Source of the DNA: Eubacteriales bacterium
GTDB lineage: Bacteria > Bacillota > Clostridia > Oscillospirales > CAG-272
Assembly (NCBI GenBank): GCA_028709565.1
Contig: JAQVWU010000048.1
Location: 1 to 11,967, forward strand
DNA: 11,967 nucleotides
Reading direction: 5' to 3'
Shown here: in pieces, positions 1 through 5,972 of the stretch
Numbering within the stretch: the first letter of the stretch is position 1
Layout of the letters: each line of letters begins with the position of its first letter
Notes under the pieces: generated by a model
Seen by the model: only the letters and a program-made list of their open reading frames with translations
Database searches by the model: none
What the model was told of the DNA's origin: nothing
Program-made: the position numbers and the translations under genes

Positions 1-656
1 TCTCCCCTTCTGTTGATAAAGCTGCCGGGCTCGAACTTTTTGCCGGTGTATTGTTCGATAAAAGAAGCGTAAGCACCGTTGTTTACAAAGCATATATCCT
101 GGCTTTCCTTTTTTCGCGCGTCGGCAAAACCGTATTCCTCGGCGATTTCTCTAACCTCGGCTTTTCGAAGGATGCCGAGAGGAAACAGCGTCCGCGAAAG
201 CTGCTGCTGTGTCAGTGTATACAGAACATAACTCTGATCTTTTGTTTCATCAGCGGCTTTCTTTAACAGATATCGCCGGTTGTCCGAATTGTACTCAATA
301 ACCGCATAATGACCTGTTGCAATAAAATCATATCCGAGGCGTTCGGCATACAGCGGCAGATATCCGAATTTTATCGAACGATTGCATTCGACGCAGGGGT
401 TCGGGGTGGTTCCGCCGATATACGCGTCGATAAAACTGTCGATTACGCATTCCCTGAAACGGTCGGACAAATCGTAAACATAGTGCGGTATTGAAATTTT
501 CTCCGAGACCACCCGCGCGTCATCGATATCGGTTGACGCTGTGCCGGTCAGGTTCAATGTTATCCCGGCCGCGTCATACCCCTGACCTTTTATAAGCCAG
601 GCGGCGACCGAACTGTCCACGCCACCGCTCATAGCGATAACTGCTCTTTTGCCCAT
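1..656 (-). CDS. mnmA: tRNA-specific 2-thiouridylase MnmA, N-terminal part (cut by the left window edge)
   Basis: The minus frame is open from ATG at 656-654 to the window edge, giving 218 codons of an expected ~350-360. MnmA makes 2-thiouridine at the wobble position 34 of tRNA-Lys, -Glu and -Gln, adenylating the base and then transferring persulfide sulfur. Visible motifs are the PP-loop SGGVDSSV (residues 10-17), GGTTPNPCVECN (81-92) with catalytic Cys88, ATGHY (113-117), KDQSYVLYTL (139-148) and ESQDICF (184-190) with the second catalytic Cys189. The C-terminal beta-barrel lies outside the window. An AGGG Shine-Dalgarno sits within the end of nadA, and only 3 bases separate the nadA stop from this ATG, so the two genes are surely co-transcribed. 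Both active-site cysteines are present, so a functional enzyme is expected. The family call is very secure. Confidence 0.96.
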   Translation of the reverse strand, partial: MGKRAVIAMSGGVDSSVAAWLIKGQGYDAAGITLNLTGTASTDIDDARVVSEKISIPHYVYDLSDRFRECVIDSFIDAYIGGTTPNPCVECNRSIKFGYLPLYAERLGYDFIATGHYAVIEYNSDNRRYLLKKAADETKDQSYVLYTLTQQQLSRTLFPLGILRKAEVREIAEEYGFADARKKESQDICFVNNGAYASFIEQYTGKKFEPGSFINRRG

Positions 657-659
657 AAA

Positions 660-1571
660 TTAACCCTGTCCGATCATCTTATCCAGGCTTCGCCGGGCGC
701 CGGCGATTATCTCTTCATCAAGCACAATTTCTTCGCCGCCAAGGCCCGAAACGCACCTATATACGTCTACCAGGGTTGTCCGCTTCATGTCAGGACATAT
801 AAGCCCGGCGGACAGGGGATAAAAGTGCTTGTTCGGACACATATACTGCAGGTTTTCGGTGATACTGATTTCGGTACCGACTATAAACTCCCGGCAATCC
901 GATTTTATCGCGTAATCGGTGATTGCCGAAGTCGACCCGACAAAATCAGCCGCTTCAACGACTTCCGGCACGCATTCGGGATGGACCATAAGCAGCGCGT
1001 CCGGATGCGCCCTTTTTGCCTTTTCAACGTCCTCCGGCGTAATTGCCGCATGAACGGGACAGCCGTCACCGAAGGACCTGATATTCTTGCCGGGGAGCTG
1101 CCGCGCCACATAATCGCCCAAATTGCGATCGGGGATAAACAATATATCTTTGTTCTTTATGCCGCCTACATTTCCGACAGCGGATGACGAGGTTACACAC
1201 ATATCGCATACCGTTTTCACCTCTGCCGTTGTATTTACGTATGCAACTGCCGTATAACCCGGGTATTTCCGTTTAAGGTCCCGGATTGCATCTTTACTCA
1301 GCGTCTCGGCCATCGGACAGCCTGCCTCGGGGTTGGCGAGAAACACCGTCTTTTCGGGAGACAGGATTTTAACCGTTTCAGCCATAAAACGCACACCGCA
1401 CATAATAACGGTTTTTTGCGCGGCTTTGCCTGCCATAACACTGAGAAAAAATGAGTCCCCGGAATAATCCGAGATTTCGATTATTTCACGCGCCTGATAA
1501 CTGTGCGCCAGTATGCATATATCTTTCTCTTTTTTAATTTTGATTATTTCGTCCTGAACATCCCTGATCAT
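660..1571 (-). CDS. nadA: quinolinate synthase NadA
   Basis: 303 aa, the usual length of the short bacterial NadA. The enzyme condenses iminoaspartate with dihydroxyacetone phosphate to quinolinate in de novo NAD synthesis, using an oxygen-sensitive [4Fe-4S] cluster. The three cluster cysteines are recognisable in their family contexts: Cys85 (AGCPMAE), Cys171 (DGCPVHA) and Cys259 (LICPDMKRTTL). Substrate-site motifs are AHSYQ (22-26), YVNTTAE (111-117), PDRNLGDYV (147-155), VHPEC (196-200), GSTSAI (212-217) and GTEI (232-235). The start ATG is preceded by AGAGAGG at 7-bp spacing. It is the first gene of a two-gene unit with mnmA. The usual partners nadB and nadC are not in the window, so iminoaspartate must come from an unlinked L-aspartate oxidase or dehydrogenase. 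Regulation probably acts through the leader direct repeat at 1601-1618. Confidence 0.97.
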   Translation of the reverse strand: MIRDVQDEIIKIKKEKDICILAHSYQAREIIEISDYSGDSFFLSVMAGKAAQKTVIMCGVRFMAETVKILSPEKTVFLANPEAGCPMAETLSKDAIRDLKRKYPGYTAVAYVNTTAEVKTVCDMCVTSSSAVGNVGGIKNKDILFIPDRNLGDYVARQLPGKNIRSFGDGCPVHAAITPEDVEKAKRAHPDALLMVHPECVPEVVEAADFVGSTSAITDYAIKSDCREFIVGTEISITENLQYMCPNKHFYPLSAGLICPDMKRTTLVDVYRCVSGLGGEEIVLDEEIIAGARRSLDKMIGQG

Positions 1572-1600
1572 CGTTTGCCTCTCTGTTAAACTTTAATAAT

Positions 1601-1618
1601 ATGTCTGAATATGTCTGA
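1601..1618. repeat. tandem 8-bp direct repeat at the predicted nadA transcript start, candidate operator
   Basis: ATGTCTGA occurs at 1601-1608 and again at 1611-1618, spaced 10 bp, one helical turn. It lies just downstream of the nadA -10 box, at about +1 to +17, where a bound repressor would block initiation. NAD synthesis genes in Firmicutes are commonly repressed by NiaR (YrxA), but this direct repeat was not matched to a NiaR site, so the regulator is unknown. Confidence 0.4.
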
Positions 1619-1624
1619 TGGCTT

Positions 1625-1653
1625 ATTATACTATAGAATGGGTGTTTATTCAA
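1625..1653 (-). promoter_or_regulatory. sigma-A-type promoter of nadA-mnmA
   Basis: On the minus strand TTGAAT (1653-1648) is separated by exactly 17 bp from a perfect TATAAT (1630-1625). Transcription would start near 1618, about 47 bases before the nadA ATG. It is the only good promoter in the 161-bp gap and directly serves nadA. Confidence 0.8.
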
Positions 1654-1703
1654 TGTTTATACGAATTTCATACAGCAATTAATGCCTAACACCGAATAAG
1701 AAA

Positions 1704-1730
1704 CGGAGCCGTTTTTGCAGCTCCGCTTTT
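1704..1730 (-). terminator. intrinsic terminator after the 3D-domain gene (possibly bidirectional)
   Basis: CGGAGC (1704-1709) pairs with GCTCCG (1720-1725) around a 10-base loop. On the minus strand it lies just past the stop of the 3D-domain gene and is followed by a modest T-rich tract (TTTCTTATTC). On the plus strand the tail is more T-rich (CTTTTTATTATTTT), so it may also stop antisense transcription. It separates the rplM-rpsI-3D unit from nadA-mnmA. Confidence 0.7.
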
Positions 1731-1732
1731 TA

Positions 1733-2731
1733 TTATTTTAGTATGTAGACACGCATATTGCGCCGGCCGAACTCTTTCATTACTTCCAGATCGTCGCCCA
1801 TATATATGTCGATGGATTTACCTATTACCTTTGAACCGGTGTCTTCGGCATAACATACGCCATAATCACCGTAATCTCCGACAACATAGACTTTACTGCC
1901 GAGGGGAATATAATCGGGATCGACGGCAATCATGCCCAATTCAACCTGTTTGCCTGTATAAGTCAGCCCGCTGAACATTTCGCCGCCGTAAGCGGTGGCA
2001 ATAACATCAATATAATACGAATACGGATAACGTTTTCCGTCTTTATCGGTGTATGTCCCGCCCAGACCTATATTTACTTTTTTCTTAATCGGTTTTTTTG
2101 TCAGTTCCTCACTTATAACCGTTTCGCTCTCGAGGACTCCGTCTACATATAACTGACGCAGAACCAGGGTGGATAATCCGTCTTCGCCTTCCTGTATGAC
2201 CTGCTTTGTGCCTGCCGGTATTGTCTGTATGTATTTGGTTTCGGTTTGGTGACTGATAACTTCGTACAGGATTATTCCCATCTCATCGATTTCACGCAGA
2301 ACAATACTCATACCTTCAATCACTATATCATCCGGTGAATGATTCAGTTCATCGTCTTCATCCGGATAAAAACCCAGATCTGCGAGTATTTCCCCAACCG
2401 TTACCAAATCGGTATTAACAATTCTTTCTATTCCGCCAATGGTAACCTTTACGTTTACCATCGGCGTATATGTGTCAAATATTTTGTTTTGCGCGGTATA
2501 TTCTGTTTCACCTGCCTGTGGAGCCGCGGTGAATCCCAGATTAACCGTACCTTCAATCCGGCTTACGATGCCGTACATAATTATAATTCCTGCGAAGATA
2601 AATATCGTTACAACTATAAAAGCAGACATACGCGGAGATATTCCGGAATATAAATCGCTGAGACTTTTTTTAAAAACCGGAATGTGTTTTTTTAGGCTGT
2701 CATCCCCTGCGTTTTTTTCCTTTGTGTACAT
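1733..2731 (-). CDS. membrane-anchored DUF348-G5-3D domain protein (YabE-like cell-wall lytic enzyme)
   Basis: 332 aa. A positively charged cytoplasmic start leads into one hydrophobic segment (about residues 36-55) without a signal-peptidase site, so it should be a type II membrane anchor with the rest outside. Then come one DUF348 ubiquitin-like domain (about 92-135), a G5 domain (about 155-222) and a C-terminal 3D domain (about 241-331). The three aspartates that name the 3D domain are visible: AVDP (Asp271), EDTG (Asp297) and IDIYM (Asp308), in the double-psi barrel fold shared with MltA-type lytic transglycosylases. Relatives such as Bacillus YabE/YuiC and the Rpf/Sps proteins remodel peptidoglycan. 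Only one DUF348 copy is seen, where some relatives have two or three. SD is GGGGGT at 5 bp. It follows rpsI by 55 bp with no clear terminator or promoter between, so read-through from the ribosomal operon is likely. Exact substrate is unknown. Confidence 0.88.
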   Translation of the reverse strand: MYTKEKNAGDDSLKKHIPVFKKSLSDLYSGISPRMSAFIVVTIFIFAGIIIMYGIVSRIEGTVNLGFTAAPQAGETEYTAQNKIFDTYTPMVNVKVTIGGIERIVNTDLVTVGEILADLGFYPDEDDELNHSPDDIVIEGMSIVLREIDEMGIILYEVISHQTETKYIQTIPAGTKQVIQEGEDGLSTLVLRQLYVDGVLESETVISEELTKKPIKKKVNIGLGGTYTDKDGKRYPYSYYIDVIATAYGGEMFSGLTYTGKQVELGMIAVDPDYIPLGSKVYVVGDYGDYGVCYAEDTGSKVIGKSIDIYMGDDLEVMKEFGRRNMRVYILK

Positions 2732-2786
2732 ATATTACCCCCGTTTCCGGACTTCATCGTAATTATGCCATATAAGGTTATGAAGA

Positions 2787-3197
2787 TTATCTCTTTGAGA
2801 ACTGCGAAGCGCGTCTTGCGGCTTTAAGTCCGTATTTCTTTCTCTCTTTCATGCGCGGGTCGCGTGTTAAAAATCCCGCTTTTTTCAGTAATCCGCGATA
2901 GCTTTCATCGGCTTTAATCAATGCGCGTGAGAGTCCGTGGCGGATTGCTCCGGCCTGCCCGGAAACGCCGCCGCCGTTAACTTTGCAGATTATGTCAAAC
3001 TTACCGGTTGTTCCGGTAACATCAAAGGGCTGGTTGACTATAAGGGAAAGTGTTTCAAGTCCGAAATAATCGTCAATATCCCGATCGTTTATTGTAATCG
3101 CACCCGTGCCGGGGACTATGCGCACGCGCGCGACGGATGATTTTCTTCTGCCTGTCCCATAAAAATAGGGTTTATCCGAAGCGTAACTCACTGCCAT
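2787..3197 (-). CDS. rpsI: 30S ribosomal protein S9
   Basis: 136 aa, close to the usual 130. The family signature GTGRRKSSVARV is at residues 15-26, GGGVSGQAGAIRHGLSRAL at about 75-93, LTRDPRMKERKKYG at about 109-122, and the protein ends in the universal FSKR tail, which reaches into the ribosomal P site next to tRNA. It is the second gene of the conserved rplM-rpsI pair, 52 bp after rplM. The ATG at 3197 fits the family N-terminus, with a few extra residues before the YFYGTGRRK start of the core. The Shine-Dalgarno AAGGGA is about 11 bases from the ATG, somewhat long. Confidence 0.98.
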   Translation of the reverse strand: MAVSYASDKPYFYGTGRRKSSVARVRIVPGTGAITINDRDIDDYFGLETLSLIVNQPFDVTGTTGKFDIICKVNGGGVSGQAGAIRHGLSRALIKADESYRGLLKKAGFLTRDPRMKERKKYGLKAARRASQFSKR

Positions 3198-3220
3198 AAT
3201 ATTATATATCCCTTCTTATA

Positions 3221-3254
3221 ATTAAACTAATTAAACTGATTAAACGCGATTAAA
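3221..3254. repeat. four ATTAAA direct repeats in the rplM-rpsI gap
   Basis: ATTAAA occurs at 3221-3226, 3230-3235, 3239-3244 and 3249-3254, at 9, 9 and 10 bp steps. The last copy includes the rplM stop codon. The first three are followed by C. The array fills most of the intergenic space before the rpsI Shine-Dalgarno. It may be a replication-slippage relic or an unstructured spacer. No function can be assigned. Confidence 0.5.
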
Positions 3255-3678
3255 TGGTATAGGGCTCGGGCTTTTGCGCCTGTTGTTTGTGTTCCGGTCC
3301 GCTGTAAACCTTTAATCTGTTAATCGAGAGGTCCCCGATTGTGTTATGGGGCAACATGCCTTTAACGGCGAGCCGCACAGCAAATTCAGGTTTCCGGGCC
3401 ATCAGCTGACGGTAATTAGTCGATTTTAAACCGCCGATATAACCCGAATGACGGTGATAAAATTTTTGATCGAGTTTTTTGCCCGTGAGAACCGCCTTGC
3501 TTGCATTTACAACTATCACAAATTCGCCGCAGTCGACATGGGGAGTAAACTCGGGGCGATGTTTGCCTCTGAGTATATTTGCCGCCGCCACGGCGGTTTT
3601 GCCCAGGGGTTTACCTGCGGCATCGATTAAATACCACTTGCGTTCGAGCGTCTCTTTTTTTGCCATAAAAGTGGACAT
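3250..3678 (-). CDS. rplM: 50S ribosomal protein L13
   Basis: 142 aa, typical length. Core signatures are visible: ERKWYLIDA (residues 12-20), LGKTAVAAANILRGKHRP (25-42), TPHVDCGEFVIVVNA (45-59), TGKK (65-68), KFYHRHSGYIGG (72-83) and VKGMLPHN (104-111). L13 is an early-assembly protein binding 23S rRNA. The start at ATG 3678 is preceded by GGAGG at 8-bp spacing. A second in-frame ATG lies four codons in, but the first fits the family better. It is the first gene of the rplM-rpsI operon, behind a perfect-consensus promoter and a leader of about 107 bases. Confidence 0.98.
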   Translation of the reverse strand: MSTFMAKKETLERKWYLIDAAGKPLGKTAVAAANILRGKHRPEFTPHVDCGEFVIVVNASKAVLTGKKLDQKFYHRHSGYIGGLKSTNYRQLMARKPEFAVRLAVKGMLPHNTIGDLSINRLKVYSGPEHKQQAQKPEPYTI

Positions 3679-3753
3679 TGAAAATTCCTCCAGTAAAACA
3701 CTTATTAATATGTTATTGATATTGTGTTATTTGTATTTTTTATATTGCGATAC

Positions 3754-3771
3754 ATGTTTTTTACAAAACAT
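3754..3771 (-). promoter_or_regulatory. small hairpin in the rplM leader
   Basis: ATGTTTT (3754-3760) and AAAACAT (3765-3771) form a perfect 7-bp stem with a 4-base loop. It lies early in the predicted rplM transcript, which starts near 3786. Leaders bound by L13 are known for autogenous control of rplM in low-GC Gram-positives. Whether this is one cannot be told from a single AT-rich hairpin. Confidence 0.3.
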
Positions 3772-3791
3772 TCTCTGTAAACAGCCTTATA

Positions 3792-3820
3792 ATTATAGCA
3801 TTGAATCGATGTTTTGTCAA
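3792..3820 (-). promoter_or_regulatory. perfect-consensus promoter of rplM-rpsI
   Basis: On the minus strand TTGACA (3820-3815) and TATAAT (3797-3792) are separated by 17 bp, with an upstream TGC giving an extended -10. This is as strong as a sigma-A promoter gets and fits constant high expression of ribosomal proteins. Transcription should start near 3786. Confidence 0.9.
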
Positions 3821-3970
3821 GACATAAATATAAAAAAGTCGGAAATATTTGATTTAGTATGCCAATATCTCTTGTTTTCTCTGTTTTTCTGCCTGATACT
3901 CTGTATCCCTCGTCCGCAAATCATGTTTTTGGTTATTTTTTGTTTATTTTATCCGGCTATTGACCGATTA
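3821..3970. other. AT-rich divergent intergenic spacer between two promoters
   Basis: This stretch separates the -35 box of rplM (minus) from the -35 box of the HAD gene (plus). It is T-rich on the plus strand. No conserved gene, RNA or clear operator was seen. A plus-strand frame is open through it and encodes hydrophobic residues, but this reflects the T-rich composition. Confidence 0.5.
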
Positions 3971-3999
3971 TTGACAGGCAGATTAATATATGGTATCAT
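3971..3999 (+). promoter_or_regulatory. sigma-A-type promoter of the HAD phosphatase gene
   Basis: TTGACA (3971-3976) lies 17 bp before TATCAT (3994-3999), with TGG just ahead giving an extended -10. Transcription would start near 4006, about 60 bases before the ATG. The promoter lies inside the long open frame that runs in from 3479, which argues that translation begins downstream at 4067. Confidence 0.8.
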
Positions 4000-4066
4000 A
4001 TTTGTATCATACTTTGTATTAAATTTTATATTAAACGTATATGTACAGTGCATACAGGGGGAAACT

Positions 4067-4864
4067 ATGAATCCCACATTAGAAACGCTTGAAGCGCTCC
4101 GTAAAAAAGAAGCTTTTATATGCGATATGGACGGAGTGATATATCACGGCAACAGACTGCTTAACCATGTAAAAGAGTTTGTTCAATGGCTTCAGACCAA
4201 CGGCAAGAAGTTTTTGTTTCTGACAAACAGCAGCGAGCGCTCGCCCCGCGAACTATGCCATAAATTAGCCCGAATGGGTCTTTCCGTGGCGGAAGATCAT
4301 TTTTACACCAGCGCTCTGGCAACAGCTTCTTTTCTGTCCGGTCAGTGTCCGAACGGAAGCGCGTATGTTATCGGAGAACCCGGTTTGGTCAACGCAATGT
4401 ATGACGCGGGATTCACCATGAATGATTATAATCCGGATTACGTGGTTTTCGGCGAAACCCGTTCGCTTTCCTATGAAAAAATAGAACGTGCGATCAGACT
4501 CATTCAGGGCGGCGCGAAACTGATCGGCACAAATTCCGATCTGACCGGACCGTCTGAACGGGGCATTGTACCGGCCTGCCGCGCCCTTATATCCCCGATA
4601 GAAATGGCGACCGGAAAACAGGCATATTATATAGGCAAACCGAATCCGTTGATAATGCGCCATGCGCTGAAAACCCTCGATTGTCATGCAAATAACACCG
4701 CAATAATCGGCGACCGTATGGATACCGACATAATCGCCGGAATCGAGTGTGAAATGGACACGATTCTGGTGCTCTCCGGCGTTTCAACACGTGAAAACAT
4801 TCAGCAATTTCCTTACAACCCGTCAATAATTCTGCACGACGTAGGCGAACTTATCGGACTATAA
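4067..4864 (+). CDS. NagD-type HAD-superfamily (IIA) phosphatase
   Basis: 265 aa, the normal NagD/PGP family length. All four HAD motifs are present: motif I CDMDGV with nucleophile Asp20 and acid/base Asp22, motif II LTNSS (Thr53), motif III GKPNP (Lys191) and motif IV GDRMDTD (Asp216, Asp221). The region between motifs II and III (about 70-180) is the C2-type cap that selects substrate. Members hydrolyse small phosphorylated metabolites, such as UMP, sugar phosphates, 4-nitrophenyl phosphate or phosphoglycolate; the substrate here cannot be read. The start was set at 4067, not at upstream ATGs of the same frame, because AGGGGG is 7 bases before it, the family N-terminus begins here, and a good promoter lies just upstream. 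It diverges from rplM. The next gene on the strand, the S1 protein, starts 125 bp later. Confidence 0.93.
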   Translation: MNPTLETLEALRKKEAFICDMDGVIYHGNRLLNHVKEFVQWLQTNGKKFLFLTNSSERSPRELCHKLARMGLSVAEDHFYTSALATASFLSGQCPNGSAYVIGEPGLVNAMYDAGFTMNDYNPDYVVFGETRSLSYEKIERAIRLIQGGAKLIGTNSDLTGPSERGIVPACRALISPIEMATGKQAYYIGKPNPLIMRHALKTLDCHANNTAIIGDRMDTDIIAGIECEMDTILVLSGVSTRENIQQFPYNPSIILHDVGELIGL

Positions 4865-4928
4865 CAAATATATACCCGTTACGAATTGCTTGTTGCCCCG
4901 TCAGACTGTCATATTTTTACCTCGGTTA

Positions 4929-4971
4929 AAATATAATATACCGAACGATAAAGTATCGGTATATTATATTT
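4929..4971. repeat. perfect 16-bp inverted repeat upstream of the S1-protein gene
   Basis: AAATATAATATACCGA (4929-4944) is mirrored exactly by its reverse complement at 4956-4971 around an 11-base spacer. The right arm ends three bases before the GGAGGT Shine-Dalgarno (4975-4980) of the S1-protein gene. The left arm contains a TATAAT (4932-4937) with no good -35 box. It could be an operator, an mRNA hairpin controlling access to the ribosome-binding site, or a weak stop for the upstream phosphatase transcript. It lacks the GC-rich stem and clean U tract of a standard terminator. Confidence 0.75.
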
Positions 4972-4989
4972 AACGGAGGTTTAATTTAA

Positions 4990-5952
4990 ATGACTGATCA
5001 TTGCAGACGCGGAATCAATACATATCCGCCGGAGGGGCATCTGATTGCGACAACGGAGAACCGAAGCCTTATCTCATCATCCGGTGGATTGCAATATGCC
5101 GCCGCAAACGGTAAAATCCTTGAGGGTATGGCAACCCTCTGCGACAGTAATATGAATATTACCGTAGACCTCGGCGGAATGCGCGGTCTGATTACCAGGG
5201 AGGAAGCCGCGTTATGTGCCGAGGGAGAGACGGTAAAAGACATAGCAATAATTACACGCGTAGGCCGTGCGGTTTGTTTTAAGGTTATATCACTGGAGCG
5301 TGACGAAAAAGGACAGCCATACGCGTTGCTGTCAAGGCGTATGGCACAGCAGGAATGTATGCGGGAAAAGCTGATGTGTATGATTCCGGGGGATATTACC
5401 GACGCGAAGATTACACACCTTGAACGTTTCGGAGCCTTTGCCGACATAGGATGCGGTCTGGTTTCACTTATGCCGGTAGACTGCATCTCGGTTTCACGAA
5501 TTTCACACCCACGCGACCGTTTTTATATCGGAATGAATATACGCGCCATTATAAAGAGCATTGATTACGATAACGGCAGAATATACATTTCGCATCGGGA
5601 ACTTCTGGGCACCTGGCTGGAAAACGCCTCCGCATTCGAGGCGGGTCAGACCGCCGCCGGCATTATACGCTCTATAGAGGATTACGGTATATTCGTTGAA
5701 CTCACGCCTAATCTTGCGGGTCTCGCCGAATTGAGGGATGACGTGACGGTGGGGCAGACGGCGGCTGTATACATCAAAAACATCGTACCCGACCGCATGA
5801 AGATTAAGCTTGTTTTAGTAGACTCTTACAGGGGAGAACTGATACCGCGGCGTATGAAATATTTTTTGGATGACGGAGAAAATCATATAGATTATTGGAG
5901 ATACTCCCCGCGCGGCTGTTCAAAAGTTATAGAAACCAACTTTATGGAATAA
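4990..5952 (+). CDS. small S1-domain RNA-binding protein (ribosomal protein S1-like, three repeats)
   Basis: 320 aa. Three S1 OB-fold repeats can be seen: a divergent one (about residues 40-117, GKILEGMATL...VDLGGMRGLITREE), a canonical one (about 132-205, GDITDAKITHLERFGAFADIG...GRIYISHREL) and a third (about 217-278, AGIIRSIEDYGIFVEL). The tail carries an IDYWRYSP motif (300-307) that I associate with clostridial S1-like proteins. S1 proteins bind single-stranded mRNA and assist translation or RNA turnover; Firmicutes versions such as YpfD are shorter than the six-repeat E. coli S1 and often not essential. Translation starts at ATG 4990 after GGAGGT at 9 bp, just past the inverted repeat at 4929-4971. 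The gene ends in three consecutive in-frame stops (TAA TAA TAG). It converges with alaS, leaving a 20-bp gap and no visible terminator. Confidence 0.88.
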   Translation: MTDHCRRGINTYPPEGHLIATTENRSLISSSGGLQYAAANGKILEGMATLCDSNMNITVDLGGMRGLITREEAALCAEGETVKDIAIITRVGRAVCFKVISLERDEKGQPYALLSRRMAQQECMREKLMCMIPGDITDAKITHLERFGAFADIGCGLVSLMPVDCISVSRISHPRDRFYIGMNIRAIIKSIDYDNGRIYISHRELLGTWLENASAFEAGQTAAGIIRSIEDYGIFVELTPNLAGLAELRDDVTVGQTAAVYIKNIVPDRMKIKLVLVDSYRGELIPRRMKYFLDDGENHIDYWRYSPRGCSKVIETNFME

Positions 5953-5972
5953 TAATAGAATAATAACAACGC

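Noticed and set aside
3479..4066. Long in-frame N-terminal extension of the HAD phosphatase (196 codons), partly hydrophobic, resembling membrane segments.
   Set aside because: The first part is antisense to rplM, the HAD promoter lies inside it, and the HAD family N-terminus, with a strong Shine-Dalgarno, begins at 4067. The hydrophobic residues come from T-rich intergenic DNA.
4990..5486. Minus-strand frame of 162 codons opposite the S1-protein gene.
   Set aside because: The plus strand carries clear S1 repeats and a Shine-Dalgarno. The opposite frame has no recognisable features.
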